From NCBI GenBank assembly GCA_900553045.1, contig USBW01000057.1, forward strand, positions 1-5,506: DNA of 5,506 bases, read 5' to 3'. A program made the translations under genes and the position numbers. Below the pieces are notes generated by a model, which saw nothing but the letters and a program-made list of their open reading frames with translations, made no database searches and was not told the DNA's origin. Origin of the DNA: an uncultured Mycoplasmatota bacterium. GTDB lineage: Bacteria; Bacillota_I; Bacilli_A; RF39; UBA660. Below, piece after piece: positions 1 to 4,767 of this stretch (position 1 is its first letter; each line of letters begins with the position of its first letter).

Positions 1-1
1 A

Positions 2-607
2 GAAGAAATGAATTTAGAGATTGCCAGTGAATATTTAAGTATGGCAGCGGAATTGATTGAAATGAAATCCAGCCATCTCTTACCACGAGAGAAAAAACAA
101 GAAGAAGATGCTTTTGAAGAAGATGCGAAAGAACGATTGATTCGACGATTACAAGAATATCAACAGTATAAACAGATTGTAGGAAGTTTGAGACAGTTAG
201 AAGAAGATCGTCATTTAGTCTATACCAAAGATCCTTCTAATTTAAAAGAGTATCAAAAAGAAGATACTACTTTATCAGAAGATATTACACTCGATCGTTT
301 ATTAGAAGCATTTCAAGCCATGTTGAAAAGAAAAGAATTAGAAAAACCATTACATACAAAGATTACAAAAAAAGAGTATTCAGTATCGAAACGAAGTAGT
401 GAGATTAAAGAGTTATTAAAAAAGAAAAAACGTGTAGAGTTTGAAGAGTTATTCCAAGAATGGAGTAAAGATTTTGTCGTAGTTACGTTTTTATCTATTT
501 TAGATCTAGCAAAAAAACAATCTCTTGTGATTGAACAAACCCACAACTTTGACCGAATTATATTATCAGTAAAGGAGGATTCACATGAACCAGAAAGCAG
601 TCATTGA
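2..607 (+). CDS. scpA: ScpA, kleisin subunit of SMC condensin (5' truncated by window edge)
   Basis: ScpA is the kleisin that bridges the SMC ATPase heads and, with ScpB, forms the bacterial condensin that organises and segregates the chromosome in the cytoplasm. The reading frame is open to the left window edge, so the ATG at 8 is most likely an internal Met; about 50 N-terminal residues (the SMC-neck-binding end) are missing compared with the usual ~240-250. Numbering from that Met, residues 5-27 (IASEYLSMAAELIEMKSSHLLPR) match the conserved ScpA segment preceding the acidic, charged linker. Residues about 128-186 form the C-terminal winged helix (EELFQEW, VVVTFLSILDLAKKQ) that contacts the SMC cap. 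The gene ends with TGA at 605-607 and overlaps the scpB start by 23 bases, the usual arrangement of the pair. Assignment rests on family knowledge of the motif and on the scpB neighbour. Confidence 0.95.
   Translation, partial: EEMNLEIASEYLSMAAELIEMKSSHLLPREKKQEEDAFEEDAKERLIRRLQEYQQYKQIVGSLRQLEEDRHLVYTKDPSNLKEYQKEDTTLSEDITLDRLLEAFQAMLKRKELEKPLHTKITKKEYSVSKRSSEIKELLKKKKRVEFEELFQEWSKDFVVVTFLSILDLAKKQSLVIEQTHNFDRIILSVKEDSHEPESSH
571..578 (+). promoter_or_regulatory. Strong Shine-Dalgarno site of scpB inside scpA
   Basis: AAAGGAGG lies six bases before the ATG at 585 and is a near-complete anti-16S match. It fixes the scpB start and lies within the last codons of scpA, so scpB translation can be both independent and coupled. 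Confidence 0.9.
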
Positions 608-1157
608 AGGAATTTTATTTGTATCTGGTAGTGAAGGAATCACTCTAGAGGAACTGGCCCGTGTGTTAGAGAAAAATGAGGAACAAGTAGAAACATTGTT
701 ACAAGAATTAAAGAAAGACTATCAGAGTGAGGAAAGGGGAATTCAGTTAGAAAAATATGGGGATCTTTATAAGTTAACAACGAAGAAGGAACATAAGTCT
801 TATTATGAGAAACTGGTATTCGTCCAAGATAATCCTAATTTGAGTCAAGCAGCTTTGGAGACATTGGCAATTATTGCTTATAATGAACCAATTACCAGAG
901 TAGAAGTCGATGAGATCCGTGGCGTTGGAAGTGCACATTTAGTAAGAAAATTGCTGATGAAGAATTTGATCGAAGAACGTGGAAAGTCGGATTTACCAGG
1001 AAGACCTATGATGTATGGGACAACAAAGGAGTTTTTAGATTTCTTTGGATTGAAAAGGAAAGAAGATTTGCCAACGTTAGATAGTCAAATTGAAGTCATT
1101 GATTTAGAACCAGAATTATTTGATTCCAAATACCATGAAAGAGATTCTATTTCTTAA
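585..1157 (+). CDS. scpB: ScpB, segregation and condensation protein B
   Basis: ScpB is the kite subunit that dimerises and binds the central ScpA linker in the SMC-ScpAB complex. The 190-residue length is typical (about 180-200). Residues 1-78 form the first winged helix used for dimerisation. Residues about 86-160 form the second and carry the family signature ALETLAIIAYNEPITR (90-105), VDEIRGV (108-114) and GRPMMYGTTKEFLDFFGL (139-156). The tail after 160 is acidic and unconserved. The ATG at 585 is chosen because AAAGGAGG sits six bases upstream. It overlaps scpA by 23 bases and is the last gene of the operon: a strong hairpin terminator starts 15 bases after the TAA. In many Firmicutes rluB follows scpB; here it does not. 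Confidence 0.96.
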   Translation: MNQKAVIEGILFVSGSEGITLEELARVLEKNEEQVETLLQELKKDYQSEERGIQLEKYGDLYKLTTKKEHKSYYEKLVFVQDNPNLSQAALETLAIIAYNEPITRVEVDEIRGVGSAHLVRKLLMKNLIEERGKSDLPGRPMMYGTTKEFLDFFGLKRKEDLPTLDSQIEVIDLEPELFDSKYHERDSIS

Positions 1158-1171
1158 GTGGGAATTCCTAG

Positions 1172-1206
1172 AAGAATTAGTTATTTTTACTAATTCTTTT
1201 TTGTTT
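1172..1206 (+). terminator. Rho-independent terminator of scpA-scpB
   Basis: AAGAATTAGT (1172-1181) and ACTAATTCTT (1189-1198) are a perfect 10-bp inverted repeat around a 7-base loop. A T-rich run (1197-1208, interrupted by one G) follows. It separates the housekeeping operon from the collagen-like gene that begins about 30 bases later. Confidence 0.88.
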
Positions 1207-1210
1207 TTCT

Positions 1211-1219
1211 CATATATTA
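1211..1219 (+). promoter_or_regulatory. Possible sporulation-type -10 element before the collagen-like gene
   Basis: CATATATTA matches the CATANNNTA form known for the -10 of the mother-cell sigma factor SigK and resembles SigE -10 elements. An overlapping TATAAT (1218-1223) would place transcription start after or inside the ribosome binding site, so it is a poor sigma-A candidate. I find no matching -35 (AC-type or TTGACA-type) at the right distance, and the leader would be only about 13 bases. This is a weak call from one short match in AT-rich DNA. Read-through of the scpB terminator is the alternative. Confidence 0.22.
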
Positions 1220-1224
1220 TAATG

Positions 1225-1231
1225 AAAGGAG
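1225..1231 (+). promoter_or_regulatory. Shine-Dalgarno site deciding the start of the collagen-like gene
   Basis: AAAGGAG ends seven bases before ATG 1239 but only one base before the in-frame GTG at 1233. Spacing therefore favours ATG 1239 and a 62-residue protein over the GTG and 64 residues. Confidence 0.8.
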
Positions 1232-1238
1232 TGTGAAT

Positions 1239-1427
1239 ATGGATAATATCTACGAAAGTGCGATGCAAAAAATAGAGTGCGATACGAAAGTTTGTAGACC
1301 TGGTGCGGTTTTTGTAGGCCCTACTGGACCGACGGGGCCAACGGGACCCTCTGGTGGACCAACTGGAGCAACGGGACCTACTGGACCTACAGGACCTACG
1401 GGACCAACTGGACCTACAGGACCATAG
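1239..1427 (+). CDS. Small collagen-like Gly-X-Y repeat protein
   Basis: A 62-residue protein. Residues 1-26 are a short head ([10 protein letters not shown], then Cys14 and Cys19 four residues apart). Residues 27-62 are collagen-like: four GPT/GPS triplets, one extra Gly at 39, seven more triplets (one GAT, the rest GPT) and a final Gly-Pro. GPT-rich arrays are known from exosporium and spore-surface proteins such as Bacillus BclA, where Thr in the Y position is glycosylated. That role here is inference. Unlike BclA there is no C-terminal trimerisation domain: the array ends in tandem stops TAG-TAA, with a terminator starting 10 bases beyond. There is no signal peptide, membrane segment or LPXTG sorting signal. 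The two cysteines could crosslink chains. A strong ribosome binding site and its own terminator argue for a real gene rather than a remnant. The repeat is GC-rich against AT-rich surroundings. Confidence 0.75.
   Translation: MDNIYESAMQKIECDTKVCRPGAVFVGPTGPTGPTGPSGGPTGATGPTGPTGPTGPTGPTGP
1317..1424 (+). repeat. Gly-Pro-Thr coding triplet array
   Basis: Eleven 9-base units plus one extra glycine codon and a final GGA-CCA, encoding the collagen-like tract. All four Gly codons, all four Pro codons and three Thr codons (ACT, ACA, ACG) are mixed, so the DNA units differ although the peptide is almost invariant. Confidence 0.9.
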
Positions 1428-1439
1428 TAACCTTAATAT

Positions 1440-1475
1440 TAAAAACGATTCATCACGAATCGTTTTTATTTTTTT
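1440..1475. terminator. Bidirectional terminator between convergent collagen-like and sulfotransferase genes
   Basis: A 12-bp perfect stem (1440-1451 with 1457-1468, core CGATTC/GAATCG flanked by A5/T5) around the 5-base loop ATCAC. On the + strand seven Ts follow (1469-1475). On the - strand the T5 inside the stem provides a shorter U tract. It lies 10 bases after the TAA of the collagen-like gene's tandem stops, and the sulfotransferase stop (1474-1476) abuts it from the other side, so it can end both transcripts. Confidence 0.88.
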
Positions 1476-3429
1476 AAAACTCAACAAATAAATCTGGGTC
1501 ATAAATTACTCCGTCAATCTCTAGAAAAATAGAATACTCCCCATTCAAACCCTCAGCATTAATGTACTTAGTTACAACAATGCCATTTTCATTTTCTTCT
1601 TCAGTAAAAATATCTACACATAAAGCTGTATATGGCCTTTTACTGATCTTAACGTTGTAATAATTAGCTTGCATACCTTGATACAATATAACATTAAAGG
1701 AAGTATTCCTTAAAAATTGTCCGCTTACTACTAAACGATCTTTTTCCTTAGTAACAGTAATATTACGACTATTATAATTATCATCAAGTTCATGAGTAAT
1801 TAGGAAAGGTGCAAATTTCTCTTCATCTATTAAAGTAGTTCCTAATGAACCAAGCTCAGTAGCCTGTTCAAGTACAAAATTTTCATTTGCAGCATAAAGA
1901 CTCATCTTTTCTACTCGATAATTATTAGTAGGAAGCTTTAATTCAAAGATTATCTCATCATTTAGTAATTCCACTGTATCAGATACAAGAGTAGTATTTT
2001 CACTGAAACCGGCAGGTTGATTAGAATTTTCACCATCAACATAAACAATGCCACCAGAATGAACAATATAATGATTCTTAGCTAAATAATCAACATCAGA
2101 AATATATGGTGAATAAAATTCGCTACCTCGTTCTTTACCATATTCCCAAACTTGCTCAATTGTCATATTTTCAGTATCAATCTTGTACATTACTCCCCTA
2201 GTATAACTTGAAGAAGCAGGAACATACTCCTCTTCTATTTTAGATTTATTATTACCATTATCTAAAATAAAGACATAACCTTCAGGAGTTATCATAGCAG
2301 CATGTTGACTCCACTGCCATTCAAAATCATCGCCAACCGGAGAAAAGAAATACTTTTGATATTCTTCACTCCAATTAGTAGGATCCCCAATAATCCAATT
2401 TAGTTCTAAAGTCGTATAATCAATATTAATTACTGCATCCTGATGACGGCCAGATAAAGTTATCGAGTTAGTCTTCTCATCATACCAAACAGAGTTATTA
2501 TGGAACCAATCATATTCTATCCAGTTCTCACTTTTGCCATCTTCCATATTCAAAATATTTTTTAAGTCGATTCTTTTTACTATATTTCCTGTCGTGCGAT
2601 CAAGTTCAACGATGTAATCTTCAACAGTACCGGCCTCATTATTAAAGTCATCACTAGCAACTAATAAATTCCCATTTGGCATCTCGTAATAATCATGATG
2701 ATAACCACCTTCTAAACTGTACTCAACATAAATCTTTCCTAAAAGATCCATCTCATACAAACCAGTCATATAATAAGGTGAATTAATCAAACGCTCAGTA
2801 CTAACTAACAAATGGCCATTCTCTAAACGATTAATTTCCCATAAAGCATAATTTGTCAAGTACCAACGTACATCACCATTAACATCATAAGCACAAGTAT
2901 AACCACTACTAGATGGTGTATAAAAATATAAATCATTCGTCAAGTATTCTTCGTCTTTATAAACATCTGAAGGTAAAATAAAATCTTCAGGCAAGGCTTC
3001 TGTCTTTATCTCAACTGTTTTCCTTACATCGCCACATTTAATTATTACTTCATTAGTATAGTCAGCATAAAGGCCATAAATAGGCAAATAATGTATTTTA
3101 CTTTTTTCAAAAGTATGTTCATAAGTACTGAGATCATCTTTACCGACAATCGTAACTTCTGGTGCGACTTCCTCTTCTGTCTCAAACATAACTAAAGCTG
3201 TAAGTGGTGAATTACCATAAGGATTTACTATAATGTTAGGATTATCTAAAGTATAACCCGCAGTAGTAAAATCTTCTTCATAAGAAGTTTGTAAAGCAAT
3301 CATGCTAGTAGTAGAAGAAACAACATTCTTACTAAAGTTAAAACTTCTAAGCACTAAAATAATTCCTAAAAGTAAAACTAAAATTAGCACCGAAACTATT
3401 ATAATTAATTTTTTCTTTTTCTTATCCAT
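1474..3429 (-). CDS. Membrane-anchored arylsulfate sulfotransferase (ASST family)
   Basis: ASST enzymes move a sulfuryl group from one phenolic sulfate ester to another phenol without PAPS, through a sulfated histidine. The 651 residues divide as follows. KKKKK and a hydrophobic segment at about 8-27 form a signal anchor, so the enzyme should face outward. About 55-145 is the beta-rich N-terminal Arylsulfotrans_N domain. About 160-530 is the six-bladed propeller catalytic domain. Residues 540-651 are a beta-rich C-terminal part I do not recognise. Active-site candidates are His245 (HHDYYEM), His310 (DWFHNNS), Arg328 (SGRH) and His376 (WQWSQHA). The last would be the sulfated one, matching His252/His356/Arg374/His436 of E. 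coli AssT; the 18-residue His-Arg gap is identical. Cysteines are only at 132, 179 and 604, so a disulfide like the close pair in E. coli AssT is absent. ATG 3427-3429 has GGAGGG (3435-3440) six to seven bases upstream. The gene is monocistronic between two terminators. The natural substrate is unknown. Confidence 0.9.
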   Translation of the reverse strand: MDKKKKKLIIIVSVLILVLLLGIILVLRSFNFSKNVVSSTTSMIALQTSYEEDFTTAGYTLDNPNIIVNPYGNSPLTALVMFETEEEVAPEVTIVGKDDLSTYEHTFEKSKIHYLPIYGLYADYTNEVIIKCGDVRKTVEIKTEALPEDFILPSDVYKDEEYLTNDLYFYTPSSSGYTCAYDVNGDVRWYLTNYALWEINRLENGHLLVSTERLINSPYYMTGLYEMDLLGKIYVEYSLEGGYHHDYYEMPNGNLLVASDDFNNEAGTVEDYIVELDRTTGNIVKRIDLKNILNMEDGKSENWIEYDWFHNNSVWYDEKTNSITLSGRHQDAVINIDYTTLELNWIIGDPTNWSEEYQKYFFSPVGDDFEWQWSQHAAMITPEGYVFILDNGNNKSKIEEEYVPASSSYTRGVMYKIDTENMTIEQVWEYGKERGSEFYSPYISDVDYLAKNHYIVHSGGIVYVDGENSNQPAGFSENTTLVSDTVELLNDEIIFELKLPTNNYRVEKMSLYAANENFVLEQATELGSLGTTLIDEEKFAPFLITHELDDNYNSRNITVTKEKDRLVVSGQFLRNTSFNVILYQGMQANYYNVKISKRPYTALCVDIFTEEENENGIVVTKYINAEGLNGEYSIFLEIDGVIYDPDLFVEF

Positions 3430-3449
3430 TTAATCCCTCCACACTTTTA

Positions 3450-3477
3450 ATCATAATATAAAAGTTCAATAAAACAA
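3450..3477 (-). promoter_or_regulatory. Candidate promoter of the sulfotransferase gene
   Basis: On the - strand TTGTTT (3477-3472) and TATGAT (3455-3450) are separated by 16 bases, placing a start about 14 bases before the ATG. The -10 is a good match and the -35 only half matches. The location between the upstream gene's terminator and the ribosome binding site supports it; the AT-rich context weakens it. Confidence 0.35.
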
Positions 3478-3491
3478 GCACGGGACAGTTG

Positions 3492-3516
3492 AAAAAACTC
3501 AACTTAAAGTTGAGTT
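3492..3516 (-). terminator. Terminator of the XRE regulator gene
   Basis: On the - strand AACTCAAC (3516-3509), a 5-base loop and GTTGAGTT (3503-3496) form an 8-bp perfect stem. Six Ts follow (3497-3492, the first two shared with the stem). It begins four bases after the regulator's TAG and separates it from the sulfotransferase gene. Confidence 0.82.
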
Positions 3517-3519
3517 CTT

Positions 3520-4215
3520 CTAACAATCAGTTTCAAGCGAAAGAGGAATCTTATAAGAGATTATCTCACCACTTAATGTTTCAGCATCAATTTCTAGATT
3601 TAAAGTATCCTCGGTATATCTAGCACAAGTTTTTTCATAATCATCGATCTTAAAATTTACATCTTGCAAAAATTCTTCAAGAGTAATTGCCTCATTACCT
3701 TCATAACTATAATTACTTATTTTTGTTTTAATATTGTTATTATTTTCATACAAAGTACAATTAATGCTCCGATATTTTAAAGTATCATCGCCACCACAAT
3801 AAGTAATGTGAGAAATATAAATAGAAGATTTATTAGTATTATAAGCAATACTTCCTGAAATGTTAAAATTGCTACAGTTAGCAGCTAAAGTTTTAAATTC
3901 AAAATCTTCATGAGTCGTAAGAACAAAATGAAAAATAATAAAAAATAACAATAATATAAAAACAGAAACACCAGCTATCAGCCAATAATTTCGATGCTTC
4001 TTTTGAGTTTCTTGGCCTTCTAAAAGATCTTCCATATTAAGATTAAAATCTTGACAAATCTGTTTTAAAAGAGCAATATCAGGAAGACTTTTCCCATTTT
4101 CCCACTTAGATACTGCTTGATAAGTAACTCTGTAATTTTTAGCAAAAGCTGCTTGAGTAAGATTATTATCTCTTCTTAGTTTTTTTATTAATTTACCAAT
4201 TTTATCTTGATCCAT
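3520..4215 (-). CDS. XRE-family HTH protein with one membrane segment and an outer cysteine-containing domain
   Basis: A 231-residue likely membrane-bound one-component transcription regulator. Residues 5-62 are an XRE/Cro-C1 helix-turn-helix: LTQAAFAKNYRVT (19-31) gives helices 2 to 3 and QAVSKWENGKSLPDI (33-47) is the family hallmark of recognition helix and turn. After a short polar linker (KKHR, 72-75), residues 78-99 form one hydrophobic span. The basic N-terminal side puts the HTH in the cytoplasm and the ~130 C-terminal residues outside. That outer part has Cys at 114, 140, 153, 197 and the last residue 231, a YCGGDD motif (139-144) and predicted beta strands. I do not recognise its ligand or role. 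The ATG at 4213-4215 has AGGTGAT (4219-4225) just upstream and an extended -10 promoter beyond. Separate terminators flank it. Regulating the adjacent sulfotransferase is possible but is inferred only from adjacency. Confidence 0.85.
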   Translation of the reverse strand: MDQDKIGKLIKKLRRDNNLTQAAFAKNYRVTYQAVSKWENGKSLPDIALLKQICQDFNLNMEDLLEGQETQKKHRNYWLIAGVSVFILLLFFIIFHFVLTTHEDFEFKTLAANCSNFNISGSIAYNTNKSSIYISHITYCGGDDTLKYRSINCTLYENNNNIKTKISNYSYEGNEAITLEEFLQDVNFKIDDYEKTCARYTEDTLNLEIDAETLSGEIISYKIPLSLETDC

Positions 4216-4246
4216 TACATCACCTAATCATAAAATTTCTAAAAAT

Positions 4247-4255
4247 ATTATAACA
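4247..4255 (-). promoter_or_regulatory. Extended -10 promoter of the XRE regulator
   Basis: On the - strand TGTTATAAT combines the TGn extension with a perfect TATAAT. Transcription would start about 25-30 bases before the ATG, leaving room for the AGGTGAT ribosome binding site. The -35 at the right distance (around 4270-4275, TTCATC) is weak, as is common with extended -10 promoters. Confidence 0.65.
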
Positions 4256-4265
4256 TAACTAGTTA
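4256..4265. promoter_or_regulatory. Palindrome TAACTAGTTA in the promoter spacer, possible operator
   Basis: A perfect 10-bp palindrome directly abuts the TGT of the extended -10 and lies in the spacer, where a bound repressor would block polymerase. XRE proteins often bind short palindromes in their own promoters, so autoregulation is a reasonable guess. AT-rich DNA yields such palindromes by chance, so the call is modest. Confidence 0.35.
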
Positions 4266-4283
4266 AAAAGATGAAGTTCATCT
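4265..4283 (-). terminator. Weak terminator-like hairpin at the end of the corA-Nudix operon
   Basis: On the - strand AGATGA (4283-4278), the loop ACT and TCATCT (4274-4269) form a 6-bp stem, followed by four further Ts (4268-4265). The stem contains the TGA stop of the Nudix gene (4280-4278) and has only two G-C pairs, so termination would be leaky at best. Confidence 0.4.
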
Positions 4284-4766
4284 ATCGCTATTTTTATACT
4301 CTATGTATACTCTAGCATGGGAAGGCAAAAATTGTTCACTAGCAATAAGTTCATCAAGAAAAGTAGAACTTACCAGTAGTATTTTTTCTACCTCTTCAGG
4401 TTGAATTACTAAAGTTTTAAGATCTAAATCCTTTTTTAACTTATATAAATCGATTAAGCATGGCCTATTAAAGTGTTTAAACTGTCCGACAAATTGAAGT
4501 TCATCTTTCTCTAATAAGAGTTCGACCTCTTCATTAGTCTCTCTTAAAATAGCTGTCAAAGAATCTTCTGAATGTTTAACATGACCGCCGATAAAACTAT
4601 AATAACCACCTTTTTCAAAGCTTGATTTCTCTAACAAATAATCACCATTTTTATTTTGAATAATAATGACTGCCAATTTAATATAACCATTGGTAAAACT
4701 TGTCCCTCTTACAACAGTCTTTCCAGTCAAGTTACCATTTATATCGTACAAATCTAATAATTCCAT
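4278..4766 (-). CDS. Nudix hydrolase
   Basis: A cytoplasmic Nudix-fold pyrophosphohydrolase of 162 residues; the family cleaves nucleoside diphosphates linked to other groups, using a divalent metal. The opening MELLDLYDINGNLTGKTVVRG resembles the isopentenyl-diphosphate-isomerase-like Nudix group, but the substrate cannot be read from it. The Nudix box is at 61-83: Gly61, Glu67, then Arg75-Glu76, Glu79-Glu80, with the GX5EX7REUXEE spacing kept. Two positions deviate: Thr77 where a bulky aliphatic is usual and Glu82 where Gly is usual. The metal-binding glutamates are present, so activity is likely retained. The ATG at 4764-4766 follows the upstream gene's TAA after one base, and the nearest purine-rich site, AAGGAAG (4780-4786), is 13 bases away. 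Translation therefore probably depends on coupling to the CorA gene. Confidence 0.88.
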   Translation of the reverse strand: MELLDLYDINGNLTGKTVVRGTSFTNGYIKLAVIIIQNKNGDYLLEKSSFEKGGYYSFIGGHVKHSEDSLTAILRETNEEVELLLEKDELQFVGQFKHFNRPCLIDLYKLKKDLDLKTLVIQPEEVEKILLVSSTFLDELIASEQFLPSHARVYIEYKNSDR

Positions 4767-4767
4767 C

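Noticed and set aside
418..424. A-AAA-AAG heptamer in the right frame for -1 frameshifting in scpA, giving a short product ending at 444
   Set aside because: It lies in a lysine-coding A run; no stimulatory hairpin or upstream Shine-Dalgarno-like element is visible, and no frameshift is known for scpA.
313..546. 77-codon open frame antisense to scpA
   Set aside because: It lies wholly inside a conserved gene, is rich in Phe/Ser/Asn from reversed Lys codons, and has no recognisable motif.
1161..1168. GGAATTCC palindrome after scpB
   Set aside because: An isolated 8-bp palindrome with no loop or U tract of its own; the adjacent hairpin explains termination.
1218..1223. Perfect TATAAT before the collagen-like gene as a sigma-A promoter
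   Set aside because: Transcription would start at about 1230, within the ribosome binding site, and no -35 is found 16-18 bases upstream.
1233..1235. GTG as start of the collagen-like gene
   Set aside because: Only one base from the AAAGGAG site; ATG 1239 has normal spacing.
1116..1502. 128-codon open frame on the - strand across the collagen-like array
   Set aside because: It is the antisense of the GPT repeat (Ser/Arg-rich low complexity), covers both flanking terminators and overlaps the scpB and sulfotransferase ends, with no plausible protein character.
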